Source: Sinonovacula constricta (taxonomy: Eukaryota; Mollusca; Bivalvia; Cardiida; Solecurtidae). From it: a stretch of 64,000 bases of DNA. Location: the NCBI GenBank assembly GCA_007844125.1, contig CM017563.1, positions 36,575,837-36,639,836 of the forward strand. Direction: 5' to 3'. Both the position numbers and the translations under genes were made by a program. The notes beneath the pieces are model-generated. The model worked only from the letters and a program-made list of their open reading frames with translations, had not been told where the DNA came from and searched no databases. Positions 23,070 to 34,894 of this stretch are shown here, in pieces. Each line of letters starts with the position of its first letter. Position 1 is the first letter of the stretch.

Positions 23070-24255
23070 TGACAATTGACAAACCTTATGACTTCTTACT
23101 GTATTAAAAGTTACTTAGACATGTTATACATGGTCGTGTGGCACCATTTAAACTTCAGTTATTTAATCAACCATGTTTGTTTTTTATTTACAGTACCTCC
23201 TTCGGGATTGTCAGGAATAGCATACTCTCACTTTTGCAACATATGTTAAAATTTATAAAGACAGAGGAAAATTTATTGACAGTCATGTGTAACAAGAGAA
23301 TCGATAGAATCGATGGATGCTCCCTGAATATAGGCTAGTAAAAAGGGCTCCGGACACAATTAAAGTAAATAACAATAGCTCCTAAATTATGCAAAATATA
23401 GTGATGCTTATTCATGGATTGTGAGTGAAATAATTACTCGTTATCAAACAAGTAGTTATATGCCAATGACCATTTAAGATGTTCCTTTTCCTTATCTAAA
23501 TGTCCACAAAACATTTAACAGCTTTTATTAGCACAGCCTGAACGAAGCCAATCCCGATATACAAAAAAGTATTCGCAAACCATTTCTAAGCCAAATCAAA
23601 TGATGGTCCTAAAAATGTATTAATAAAAATAACCCTATCGGAGATACTTTTAGAAGTAGTTAAGCTTAGCCAGCGGATACTCCTGCTTCTTTGTATGGGA
23701 AACTTTTTGATGAATTTGTACAACACCATCAGTCTTTTGTCAGAGATGGTCACCTTCATTGTGGGGGGATTGTGCTCACCTTCTTTCTGTTTGTGGCAAG
23801 CAAAACATGAGATATACAAGCATATGGCAACTAATAGCATACGTATTTGTTGAGAATTACCTGTTAATGCAGATAAAATTTTTCTTACTTAATAAATGTC
23901 TCCACTGTTCCACAGAATTGTCATTTACTTGTTGATGTTCTTTCACTATACTAGCATTCGCTTTTTTACGCCACAGGTTATCACGTTTTCTTTACGATAG
24001 AAGTTTCCAGCTAACATATTGGAACAATAAAGTACATGCAGAAAAGATGTCACCTGTCACTAAGTATCTAAGAGTATCTAAAAGGGGTTGTCTCACATTG
24101 TTTTATGAAAATAGCAATAGTATATTTGTATGACATGTAAAATGTCTTAAATGCTCTACAAATTGAAAATTAGATTTCGCATTTAGAAAACATCCGTCTT
24201 AATTCTTTTGTTTACTCCGGGACTACTATCATTTGTAAATGCATTGGATCGTTAA
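23070..24255. other. Intergenic with one weak secreted-protein-like ORF
   Basis: Minus 23586-23840 starts at an ATG and begins MLLVAICLYISCFACHKQKE, which resembles a signal peptide; GAAGGTGAGC at the matching position could be a splice donor. The codon composition is more mixed than the surroundings. There is no homology I can name, and 84 codons is compatible with chance in 64 kb. Nothing else is visible in this stretch. Confidence 0.2.
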
Positions 24256-24259
24256 CACA

Positions 24260-24420
24260 CCTATTTCCAAGGCGGTAACTGTTGAGTTCATTTTTTTGTT
24301 GAAGGACTCCTCACATATTTGTTCTTACATTTACATTTGGCTTGCCGGTCAATACCTTTTTCTCGTACCTTTTCAAATTTTGGCATATGTCGCAATGCTC
24401 ATAGGTCATATTTTCCTAAA
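24260..24420 (+). repeat. Interspersed repeat K, copy 4
   Basis: AAGGCGGTAACTGTTGAGTT, GGACTCCTCACATATTTGTT, TTTGGCTTGCCGGTCAATAC, GGCATATGTCGCAATGCTCA. The 74-codon ORF 24239-24463 is repeat sequence. Confidence 0.65.
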
Positions 24421-24599
24421 TACGTGTGTTTGTTTTAAAGACATGGCGAAGGAATGGCTGTAAAATTCCAATTGGTTAAGTATTTTCCTGACATCCTGAT
24501 ATATTAATACGTTTTCATAGCACCAAATAAACAGCATGGCAATCTATTACCTACATTACTGGTTGAAAAATACAGTTTAAACTCTTTAACCAGATTTTC

Positions 24600-24845
24600 A
24601 ACGAAAGTCCTGGTAATTAGAGTGGGATATGGCGGGCGGGCGTATGTGCATGCGAGCGGGCGGCGTCAAACAGAGGGTTTCAGGTAAATAACTTCAGTTT
24701 GGCTAAACTAATATTGCTGAAACTTATTTAGCAATCTTACATGAAAACCTACCTTGGGACTGGATTTGGGACCCTACGGTCCTATGTTGGTTGTTTATGT
24801 GCAAAGTTAGCTTGGGATTGGATAAGGGGCCTCATCAGGTTTTCT
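24600..24845 (+). repeat. Probable interspersed repeat with GC-rich start
   Basis: A GC-rich island (GGCGGGCGGGCG at 24631, GCGAGCGGGCGGCGTC at 24653) is followed by TTTCAGGTAAATAACTTCAG and CTGAAACTTATTTAGCAATC. This resembles a repeat I associate with molluscan genomes in which a G-rich part precedes a '..ataactt..' stretch. There is no second copy in the window and no defined ends. Confidence 0.3.
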
Positions 24846-25129
24846 ACATGCACACTACTGTTTTCTTCAATTTCACAACCATATATCTGCAGCCTTTTAT
24901 TTTACTACTAAAATTAATTGTTAAATCGTTGGCATCCTCATTGATAATTAAATCAGCACAAATGTTGCTGGAACATTGACAATGCAAGAAAATGCAGCAA
25001 ATGGAGTTTAATTAACACACTTTCTATGCTTCAATATCATGTGTGCCTCACAGGCGTGTTGTTATGAAAACAATATACGTCAATTTCATATAACACGTAA
25101 TTTCCTAATTCACATGCAGCATGAATATA

Positions 25130-25620
25130 ATACATAAATTGTATAATGCCGACAGCTTAAAGGGAATGTTGATTATTTTTCTAGGAAATTACAACACCAT
25201 CTGTTTGTGTTTTGCACATAGAACAAATTATCAAAACTAAAATTTATTACTGCTGAGAACGAAAAACGTATACAAAGGGTTATTATTTTTTTTACAAATC
25301 TGGCCATTATAATCACCCTTCTTGTAAATAAAGTGTATGAAGAATAGCTGTATGTAAACATTGTAGAGTAATATGGTTTAGTTTTGGTCTTGGAATAAAC
25401 CCTCACATTTTAGGCGTATATCAAATCCAGTAGTATCTCCCAAAGGAGTTCTTGGGATTATATACATATAAATTTCCTGATCATACAGAATACAGATATA
25501 TTCGATAAACCCCCCCAGGCGGTCAGTGGTTTGATTTGATATATGTTAATTGGGAACGTTCGTGATTGTCCATCACATGGGAAATATAGTGCAATAATAT
25601 ATTCCTGATTATTACCGAAA
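25130..25620. repeat. Weak, partial block-repeat copy
   Basis: The order TAATGCCGACAG, TGGTTTAGTTTTGG, AGTAGTATCTCCCAAA and CCATCACATGGGAAATATAG follows the E part of the other units, at lower similarity. After this point the block-repeat anchors stop. Confidence 0.3.
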
Positions 25621-26370
25621 ACAATCTGCGTCACCCTTCAACTCATACAGCATCTTTTGTGGATTTTACAAACAAATAAGGAATTGTTTGTACATTATAA
25701 AAGTATCGCTTATTTCTGTGTGTGACGCAATTGATTGTGCACAATATCACGAATGTAGACTTTTATGACAGTGGCGTTTAGTTTGTCATCAAAATCGAAC
25801 TTAAAGGGGGTTTGTTTACTTCATATCAATGTTGTGGGGTTTGAATGACAGAAAGGAAACAGGTTTGAATGCAATATATTTTAGTAAGAGATATGCACAA
25901 TGTTTATATTTGTATCAATATAAGGGTGTCATGGTGAATTAAGGACAGGAACAGAGTTTTATATTTTTATAGGATTGTATGTGTTATATCGTACTAAGGG
26001 ACAAGAAATATAACATATATAAGTTTTAAGTTTTTGAATATACGAAAATGTATACAATATAGTACACATATGTTTATTAGGCATGTCAGCGATTACTCGG
26101 ATACTCGAGTTCTCGACCAGACGATGAATTAAAAGATGTGTTCTCGGTTAACTGGACCCTAGCTAATTGCTGCCAGTCGCAAGACCCAGTTCCTCACTTA
26201 CACATGATTGCCTCAATCGTGTATGCAGGATATACTGTCCCAGCAGACACCCCATTGTCTGTCACTTAATAAACTGCTAGACAGGTCACTTTTTCGCTGA
26301 TTAGTCCCAGTCAACTGAATACCCCCAAACCCCCATTTCTCTGGACAGTTTGTGACATGCTAATTACACG
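25620..26370. other. Intergenic, no recognised gene
   Basis: Mostly AT-rich. A more complex sequence begins near 26090 (ACTCGGATACTCGAGTTCTC); no ORF or repeat partner was found. Confidence 0.35.
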
Positions 26371-26374
26371 TTAA

Positions 26375-26612
26375 TAGGCATATGTCAGAACCGCCCACCA
26401 ATTGTTCTGATTGGCTGGTAAAAAGCTAATCAACTACTTATTGGTCGTTACACTGAGCTCCTTTCGGACAGGAAATACATTAGGCAAATCTTGATTAGCA
26501 CATGACGTTAGGCAAAAGGCGAGGCTAAATAAAACCAATAAGCATTTGATTTGTAAGCATTTGATTTGTCTCACCTGCGAAGTAATCCAGTTAAAACAAT
26601 CTCTTGTAAGTA
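26375..26612 (+). promoter_or_regulatory. Possible promoter and non-coding first exon
   Basis: Several CCAAT-type words (GATTGGCTGG at 26409, TATTGGTCG at 26439, AACCAATAAG at 26534) precede CTAAATAAAA (26525), a weak TATA-like word. About 80 bp further, CTCTT|GTAAGT (26600-26610) is a strong splice-donor match. A short direct duplication, AAGCATTTGATTTGT, lies at 26541 and 26556. This spacing fits a pol II promoter with an untranslated first exon, but no downstream coding exon was recognised, and an LTR is an alternative. Confidence 0.25.
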
Positions 26613-27850
26613 TTTCAAGTCCGTTAAATATACACTTTGCGGGTCAGTATTAACATTTTAAGTTGGGAAAACTAACATGTCTAACATTCGCAAACTATAC
26701 GATTGTCGATCTAAAAGCAGACCAAATTTACGTCTGAATGGAAACAAAACCCTCCTTTGTTTCGTGGCGTTGATAGTTACACAGAATGACAATGTATAGT
26801 TTATATATGCGAACGTTTATATATTTACTATGAATAGTCCAAGTTTCAAATTCAATACAGTTTTCGCATATTACCGATTTTTAAAACCATTATTGACGTT
26901 TATACATTATCATCTTCCGAAGAACACATGTGCAATGTTGTTTACATGGCTGTGTTAACAGACTCCAAATGTTTCTCTGAACGTGTACAGATCTAAAGTT
27001 GGAAACGTTTTCGTCATTACAAATTATTCCATGAATAGATAACATGTATTCAATATAAATATAACAAATATAGCCAATGATAGGGATATAATTGTATATA
27101 TTCCTTTTATATATTGCAGATAAGAAACTAGATAACATTACGGGAAATTACATTTTATATGAAAATAACGACCGAGTATTGATTTAAGTACTCTCTGACA
27201 ACTCTAATATATACATTAGGGTATGCAATATAACAGGTAGATACTTTTGTTTTGGTCACAACACAAGTCTTTATTTGTATATTTGTATATTTTATTATAG
27301 CATCGCTTTGACCAAGTGCCGTCTACTGTACTTTGTAGTATGGACTCCGTAACCTTGGCGAGACAGTCGCGGTTACATTTCGTACTAAAATATTACATTA
27401 AATACTTAATATTTTTCACAATTTATTTATACACTAGTTATCTTATACATAGGGAGACAACTGCATTAATACCCTAAAGTATTATTTAAGTTGCATGCTT
27501 AAAAATCTAAAAGTAACATTCAATTGGTGTTTTTATAAAGGGTACAAGAGCTAGGCAACTTTAATTTATGTAGCTTACATGGTTGGAGCAGCTCCATCAG
27601 TAAACCTGGCAGAGATAAGTATAACGTATTCATAGTTCTAAAGTTGTACATACACGAGATAAGGATTAACACATTATTACGCCACACTAAATGCCAAATA
27701 TATGCGTACAAGCGTGCACGTCATCTAAGATAACTAACAAGTCTCACTTTAGATAGCCCTCGTAAAGACCAGATATGTTGCTATGGTAAAACATTACTTG
27801 TTACATGAGTCCCTGTGTTTTCCATTCAGTGAACAAACTTCATATTTTCT
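26612..27850. other. Intergenic, no recognised gene
   Basis: AT-rich; small ORFs at 26890-27138 and 27520-27711 (minus) have no recognisable motifs. AGGGAGACAACT occurs at 27451, a word also seen near 3960. Confidence 0.35.
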
Positions 27851-27853
27851 TAT

Positions 27854-28055
27854 ACTACACTAGTGTAATACGGCCTTTTGATTGATGAGGTCAAAATGAC
27901 GTCATCATAATGCAGATCGTGACATACAAATATTTCACCAAGTATTGTTATAATCATTTAGTAAAATCCTATATTGCGACTAAAATCATGTGATAAAAAC
28001 AATCTGACACTTGTTATCATTTGATAAAATCCGAATTTGCAGATTTACTACATAA
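27854..28055 (+). mobile_element. MITE-like copy N1 of the palindrome/hairpin family
   Basis: Starts at the palindrome TACACTAGTGTA (27856-27867) followed by ATAC, then has ATGACGTCATCATAATGCA, CACCAAGTATTG, GTAAAATCCTATATTGCGAC and AAAATCATGTGATAAAAA with CAATCTGACACTTG. The same words in the same order occur in copy N2 at 54637-54920, and both end motifs occur around the recombinase remnant at 35350-36535. It has no coding sequence, and the hairpin is cut off after its first arm begins. I read it as a non-autonomous derivative of the 35.4-kb element. Confidence 0.6.
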
Positions 28056-31040
28056 CTAATATGTTAAGATCTATTCTGATACCATTTAAGTATATGTGGC
28101 ATCTCTGTTTCTTGTAGTCATACAATTATTGGCATTACATTGTCACTTTCATTTACAATTATCATCAATTCTTAAGCAGAAATGTTAACAGATAATTGGT
28201 GAACTTATTCGATTCAAGTCGTTTACTTTGTGTATGCCAAATCTGATGTCCAGCTTTTTCTACATTTTTAAGAGAGTCAGATTAAACAGTACACAACTTA
28301 TTGAATATGATACGCTTCTTAATTGTCTATCGGTCCTTTTGGACAAAGGTTTCAGACCATAACCTTAACTTTATTAATATTAGTATTGGTAACAAACAAG
28401 AAATAAAACAATAACATACTTTAAAGAAGTATTAAAACAGGGAATAAGCGGTGAGGCAATATTTTCAAGAAGTGCAAACAGCAATAATATGGTCAATGTA
28501 GTTTTCTCTCTGTAGACAATGAGCCGTTTCTTTAAATGTCCATTGCCTTTGATCATGTACCTTGACCTGTCTATTTGTTGCTCAATATCAATGAAGATGG
28601 AATAAAGTTTGTGCAGAATATCAATGGGGCATTGTCTTACCTTTGATCAGGGGTTTCAATCAAAGTTGATCGTGGATATATTGGTGATACGCGCCGAGAT
28701 CAATGCTGCTTGGGGAGATTCTGCTAATTTCAGATGTGTGTATATTTTCGTGGTTCAATGCGTCGGCAAACTTAATAGTTATTTTTCAGCATTTGTTTGA
28801 GATAAAACAACCAAATCGATTGCGTAAATGTATATTTAATGGCATTATTGGATAAAATGCATTTACCTCATTTGAAATATGTGTACAATTTTCTAAAGAA
28901 CTTTATGAGAAAACAAATGAAAATGCTAAAGAAAACAAACAAATAAAAATGCTTTCTTGCTTACTGTGAAGCCTGAAAAAATAAGATATCTCCAAAGAAA
29001 ATATAACAGGAGCGGCTTTACCTGTGATGACATGACAAATAATAAAGGCAGACATAATTAGAAGTTATACATACAGTGTAAGTTCGCTTAAGTGGCATTA
29101 GAGACCGCTAAAGTTGCCTTACCTAAATAGGGCACGACTTGGTAGATGAAAAGAACAAGAGAGATTGATGCAAAGCTCAAAGGTCGCCGTCGAGATCCTA
29201 TTCAACAATGAAAAGATAACAAGTTCAAGTAATTTAGTATTTAAACTACAATCTAGTTTAATTCTGATATTCAACAAAGATTAATAATATACGAAAGTAT
29301 GAAAGCGCCGCACTAGAATCGTTTACAGAACATGGGGCCATTCATAGGTCTTTACCAGGAAGGATTACATTTAGCCGGTTGGCTTTAAGTCAGCGTGTTC
29401 TTTATGTCTCAAAGAACTATCCGGTCATCTTATTATGTAAAAGCAATGCAAGTTATTGATTGCACAAGCGTCAGCTGCAAGCAATATAATATTTTGCACG
29501 ATTCCCGGGTCGTAACCGTCACTTACACTCTCTCTGATATGTTCTATTAATATAGCAGAGAATAAATTAATGCATTGGCAAGTATTACATTTGCATAAAA
29601 ATAAGATGAATGATTCCCTGTTGCAAACGTGTTTCAGACTGAAAGTATACTTTGGTGCAATGCAGAAATTACAGCAAATGAACTTTGACAACACCTTCTT
29701 CAACCTGCGGAATAGAATATCTTGTAACAATGTTGCAGTAATAAATTGATTTTTGTCATTTTAATCTTAAACTTTACGTAAATAGCCAGCACACTTGGAT
29801 ATATGAATACATAGCACGAGGAAGTGAATCACCATCACATTATGGAGAATTCATAAAACTAAAATTAAGTTATCACAGACCTCAGTACGTATCGTTGCTT
29901 TTTGAGATGCTGATGTTGATGTCTGAAAATGCTGAATTTATATTTTAGTATTTGCTTTATTACCTTCAGTTCTGGAGAGTAAACAAGATGGATCATATCA
30001 GGGTTGGAAAAAAAAGGTAGCTTGACATCCTGGACAAGTCAAAATGCAGTTTCGGGGTACTGGTCATTGATCACTAAATTAGTCCATAACAAGTAAACAA
30101 ATCTGCAGTCGGACAAGTGACAAATAAACAGCGGTTTCTAAGTAGTGATGAAGACAACCAATTTCACACCAGGAGCATCTTTCAACAACATGTAAAGGCG
30201 ATACATGTACAATGCACGTACCTGTCCAAATCAGCCAATCACTGCGCGCGATATATAAACGCTTCTAGACGAAAAGTTAAAGTAGCAACTTGTTATACCT
30301 TGTTTGCTAGTTGCAGATATAACAAATGTGTTGCTGTGGTCGATAATTGAAAACGACGCAGATCTTTGGACAATTCATTTTTGTCCACGTTACTAGTCTG
30401 GAACTAGTCATTGAAATAAAAATTACTACAGCCTTGAATATAAGCGATGAAGAGATCATTTATAAAATCTTCAAGATATCATAGCATTAAATATAATGTC
30501 TTTATAATTCAGTTTTGGGGAGAAACTATGGTTAAACAAAATCAAACAAAAATAACAATAAATCTTCCGCCAGGGAAGCGCAGATGGTTCCCAAAAGAAT
30601 CATTTGTCTTACTAAGGTGGCATTAGAATTTATGAACATAAATTTCAAGAAGAAATGTTAAGCTTCTTCATAAACATCAGTACACGTCCATATCTTTAAA
30701 TTTTAAACAATTGATTTTGTGAGTTGGCCTTCCTCTCGGTACTTGCAATGTATTGGTTTAGCTTAACGTTAAAGGTATTTTATCCGGAGAGTTTACAATT
30801 TACTTGAATTCATTCTTAATTAATTACGAGGAAAAGACCTGTAAATCGTACAGAAAAGTACTATCATATCTCCAGAGCAATATACGTTCGACGAACGAAA
30901 TTTGTCTAAAGCGATGAAGACTATTTATTGCCTGAAAAAATGTCAATAAGTCTGAATTTTCATACAACTTGTCACAATATTTAACAACAATGTTGTGAAT
31001 TGCGGCAAGATACGAAATAACGCGTTTAGAGATATACAGT
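28055..31040. other. Intergenic, no recognised gene
   Basis: ORFs at 28609-28800 (plus), 29425-29730 (minus, 101 codons, Cys-rich) and 30117-30350 (plus) were read and match no family I know. No tRNA-like box, tandem repeat or paralogous segment was noticed. Confidence 0.35.
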
Positions 31041-31054
31041 TCTGGAACCGTAAC

Positions 31055-31265
31055 AGTTGTCACACGATACGATGTACGTACGGTGCGATTACGTTCGATG
31101 TACGATACCATGTGCGGTTTTTACACGATACCATACACGGTACGATTCGATACCATACACGATATGCATTACGATAGAAAATCTACACGTTACGATGCGA
31201 TACGGTGTACGCTTCGATACAACATACTGTACTGTTTCCGTTTACGTCACGTTACACGAAATACC
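31055..31265. repeat. Degenerate TACGA-type pentamer array 1
   Basis: About 200 bp built from TACGA/ACGTT/ATACC pentamer variants (for example ACGATACGATGTACG, TACACGATACCATACACGG). It is CpG-containing in an otherwise AT-rich region and ends with ACGATAGAAA-like sequence shared with array 2. The overlapping small ORFs in all three plus frames (30995-31335) are artefacts of the repeat. Confidence 0.6.
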
Positions 31266-31269
31266 ATGG

Positions 31270-32010
31270 CAAATGCGGCATGTTGTTAAAGTAAAGGTTC
31301 AATCAGCCTATTTATACTGTACCAACTCGGTTTAGTCCAATTCGTTCTGCCCCAATCGGCCCACTTCCAGCGCATATAGGCGGTAATGTTTTCACACCTT
31401 TCAAATGAGACAATACAACTATTTCCGTCTAAATGGTGAAATGTGTAGGCAAATGATAAGTAAGTGACGCCAATATGATAGCCTGCTTAAACATTGAACA
31501 CGTGTGTAAAAATGTACTATGTTAAGACAAATTAATTTAAATGTAATTTCCTAACATTCTTACACCACTTTTCTATACACATATATTTCAATTTTCTACC
31601 CCTATTCCCCGCATCCGTATCTGCGTTTAACTGAAGTGAAATTTCAAAGCCAGATTATATGTGCTGGGATCTTCATACATGTATGACATGTCTTCAGACC
31701 GGATGCAGGTGTTGTGCACTACAGCTAAATGACCACTGCCCGTCTAATTTGAATAGAAACGTTGTGTCATAAAAGTGGCAATCTGTATGGGGGCTTATAA
31801 TCGCTCGCGTGAATTGTAGGTACATGTACCGAATAACCTACATAAATGGACTAGCTGCTAGAAAAAAATATCATCAGAAACATACCATTGTCTCATACTC
31901 AACCCTTTTTCAAGCACTATTTAAATAAAAAATTCGGTAAGGAATAGTAGAATATGGGTTAATCGGGAAAAAAACTTAACAAACTAAAAAGATAGAAACA
32001 GAGCTATTAA
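31270..32010. other. Intergenic, no recognised gene
   Basis: No ORF of note. The sequence becomes A-rich towards 31860, leading into the LINE remnant, whose upstream part may begin here beyond recognition. Confidence 0.35.
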
Positions 32011-32019
32011 ATAATAACT

Positions 32020-32510
32020 ATATTACTATGAGACAAAATTGGACTAACAACCGACAAATTAACACCTCCACTTAATCTTTTCCATGTAGGGATCAAATCC
32101 ATTAACATTAAAACAAATTTAATTGACGTAATTGATAAGATTATTCTCTTAGTTAAACTTAACTCAAATACTGAGTACTGAGATATCGCTACCCACATCC
32201 ATATCTACACCGACGGTAGCAAGGATACAAACAAAAATGCTATAGGAGCATGGGTTATTATGATTGAAAATCAACAGAATAAATAAACAAGGCCAAAATA
32301 AAACTAAACTCTAGACATTCTATATTAAGATGCGAACTGTTAATTATAACCCATAAACTGTGTTCAAATAGAACAAAATTGCCGATCAGCAATAAATATT
32401 TACCCCGGCTCTCTTAGTTATTTAGAAGCATTTCAGACAATTTATGGAAAGAATAGACTAATAACTAATCAAATAAATATATCGATTAAAATACTAAAAT
32501 ACAAATGTTA
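32020..32510 (+). pseudogene. Non-LTR retrotransposon remnant, RNase H domain
   Basis: The plus-strand frame reads THIHIYTDGSKDTNKNAIGA near 32187-32245; HIYTDGSK is the hallmark start of the RNase H domain in LINE polyproteins. The preceding frame (PPLNLFHVGIKS, then LIDVIDKI) fits the linker that normally precedes it. After stops the family continues as AINIYPGSLSYLEAFQTIYG and KNRLITNQINISIKILKYKC, where the usual TDSLS is changed to PGSLS. At least three in-frame stops occur and no reverse transcriptase is visible. The copy is dead and truncated. The clade (I, Jockey or CR1-like) cannot be decided. The minus ORF 32007-32198 is antisense to it. Confidence 0.7.
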
Positions 32511-32621
32511 AGCAAAATCTCTAATATGAATTTGGAGATTTAAACTTACCATCATAATATAGCCTATGATTAAATATTACTAGACTCAGACTCGGATCCA
32601 GCTACCTAGGTGAAGAAAGTA

Positions 32622-32642
32622 CCCCCCCCCCCCCCCCCCCCC
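32622..32642 (+). repeat. Run of 21 C
   Basis: An uninterrupted C homopolymer in an AT-rich region, about 120 bp beyond the LINE remnant. It could form a G-quadruplex on the complementary strand, and assembly length errors are common at such runs. Confidence 0.9.
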
Positions 32643-32644
32643 GA

Positions 32645-33330
32645 CAAAGCAGAACTAATAATACGCGCTCTTAATCTTGTTTAGAATAAATGCATTTCAT
32701 TAAATATTTAATTAATAATATAGGATAACACCTACATAAACTGAATTATTACAATGTCCAACCGATATCATATCAAAATCAAACAATAACTAAAGTTTCA
32801 AAACCCACAAAACACGTGATGGGGTGAAATTTCTTTAAAATCTAAACATTCCTAATAAACCCATTCTCTTATTGGCTGGACCACAATTTGGCGATAGATT
32901 ACGACTGCTCTTTGTTTAAAGGCATTACACCTCTCAGAAACTGTTTCTTAAAATTTTCTCCATTGAAATGTTTTCCTGATTAGAGCTGGCACTTTTTGAA
33001 CTAAAAGTGAACATGAAATCGGATGATTATGAACAAATAACACATTAAGTTACACACTAGTTACGAAGATGTTTTAAAGTGAAAAAAGTACGGAAAAAGT
33101 GTGTGAGTAGTTAAGCTTGGGTTGGTAATTCAGTTAGTTTAGTATATCGTATATAATATATATTTTAGTAAAGAATTAAATGTATTAAATGTATTTAATA
33201 TCTTCTAGGTATTAAAGTGTTGCATCTTTATTAAATCTGCCTTTTTCCGCTGGTACAATAAGCAAAGACACGTGTGAATAATATAGGTCTTTGTAGCTAA
33301 TCTCTTGCTATTGTGTGCTGCCTTAACCAA
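32645..33330. other. Intergenic, no recognised gene
   Basis: AT-rich sequence with no ORF of note and no repeat recognised. Confidence 0.35.
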
Positions 33331-33666
33331 AACAGCACGGGGTTAAAGTATTTCTCTATGTCACAGTAAGGACAGTTCCTTTTGGTGAAATTGCATTCTT
33401 CACCAGGGTAGCTTGATCCTAACTTTAATTAAAAAACTTTTCTAAACTAACGATTTTGTGGCAGTAAATATTAAACTTAGAGTCCTGCCAACATATCCGA
33501 ATATCTGAATTTGTGCGTTATTTATTATATTTCTTTTATTAATTATAGATCTTTCTCCATGGCTTGGTATCCACCCTAGTTTTATAAAGGCATTGAGGTT
33601 TTTTGACAGGAGACTGTAAAGACTATATTTGTCTGCTGACTTGCTTGATTTTGCTTGATTTTGCAA
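33330..33666 (-). pseudogene. Possible LINE C-terminal fragment (minus strand)
   Basis: The minus frame 33666-33442 includes LGWIPSHGERSIINK, which resembles the WIPSHVGI.GN motif at the end of LINE RNase H domains. Further downstream on the same strand another frame reads NFTKRNCPYCDIEKYF, similar to a C-terminal zinc-knuckle. The match is short and the order would require frameshifts. It is opposite in orientation to the remnant at 32.0-32.5 kb, so it would be a second fragment. Confidence 0.3.
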
Positions 33667-33669
33667 TGA

Positions 33670-34880
33670 TTAGATATTATATCATTTTCTATTGTTACCC
33701 CAACGGTATTCTTTTCAGTATCCATACTGACGTCAAGGTACATGCCGATGTGTGCTAGTTATTTTAGGAGAGTATGTAAATGGCTTCATCATCCTAAAAA
33801 TACTTACAAAGGACCATTTCGTTATATATAAAATATTGAATTATTGAATTGTTATAAGAGGAAATCGATTTAAGAACAGACCAATTAACACCTCCGGTCA
33901 ACACGTAAAGGATCCAACCAATTAACATAATGAACGGCTGAAAATCCCACTTCCTTTAAAATTAGTGGTGTCATAAAAGTGTCACCATTTAATTGAAATT
34001 AACACACGTGCACGTGATTGGCAGGGCGGGAAAATGTAAGGAAATTAAGAAGGCATGATGACAGATGTTTACTGTTATTTATGATTAGGATACTAGCACA
34101 TTGTTTTGACAAACACATTCACACCTTAAACGTTTGATCACATCACTGGCAGAAGAATAGTTATATTTATTTGTTTGCTTCACTTGTGAACGTACTTTTA
34201 TTGAATTTTCGTCGAGCACTGAATTGCTTTTATTTTTTTATTTAAATTCGCATAAATGTGTATAAAATTTACGCGTTCAAAATAATTGGCGAAGAGACTA
34301 TATCAGTGTTGATTGTGCACAGCGATGACATAGGTAAGCTAGCTTTACAATTAACTAACTTGTCGGAATATCAGAGATGATTCCACACGGTCCAATCATT
34401 TATTAACAATGTTCATTGTATTTGAGCCGTATCATTTGAATCCCATATTTGAGACAAACCTCTTTTCCATAACCTGACATAGAGCTAGATTATGTTATAG
34501 CTAGTTTTTTTCCAGCTGTTTGTTTATTCTAATTACGTCTTACTGCTCTTTATTTTCCATAAAAGCGTAGGCAAATAACCAGAATCTAGTTTTCACGAAT
34601 ATTTTCCTAAACGTCCGTTCATATTCAATCTACGCATATTGTCATTCAAGTAATAAGTTCGAAGGTGTGCAATATTAATTTGCTCATCGAAAGTATGCAT
34701 GTACCGGAAATTTAATATATAGTTTAGTTTCTGTTTAGAACCATAAACTTCTTTTTGTATTTGTGAAGCATTAATTATGACATTTAAATTTCCTGTGAAC
34801 TTTTATATGAGCATGATAATGTCATTAGAAGAATGTCACAATATATTTACTTTGTATTAAAGAATTATGAGAAGGCACAG
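33670..34880. other. Intergenic, no recognised gene
   Basis: No ORF or repeat recognised. A CACGTGCACGTG-like stretch at 34006-34017 holds overlapping E-box words. Confidence 0.35.
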
Positions 34881-34894
34881 TGCAATTCTCCTTG

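Larger units (their letters stand above)
19950..23070. repeat. Diverged block-repeat unit 6 (longest continuous copy)
   Basis: Runs from the TGTCTCTTTGAATTTTCG anchor (matching 11785) through TAAGTAAGCATTAAATG (20351), GATGCTGTGAACATATAACG (20797), CATCTCCCC (20945), then 21110-21300, 21385-21510, 21600-21770 and 22090-22500 to 22880-23010. It is the only place where the E part is directly followed by the part seen at 16.4-19.0 kb without a SINE, so it may best show the ancestral order. It contains the relic minus frame 20757-20978. Confidence 0.6.

Noticed and set aside
29425..29730. 101-codon Cys-rich minus ORF
   Set aside because: No recognisable motif and a length expected by chance among thousands of frames in 64 kb.
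32007..32198. 63-codon minus ORF
   Set aside because: Antisense of the LINE RNase H remnant.
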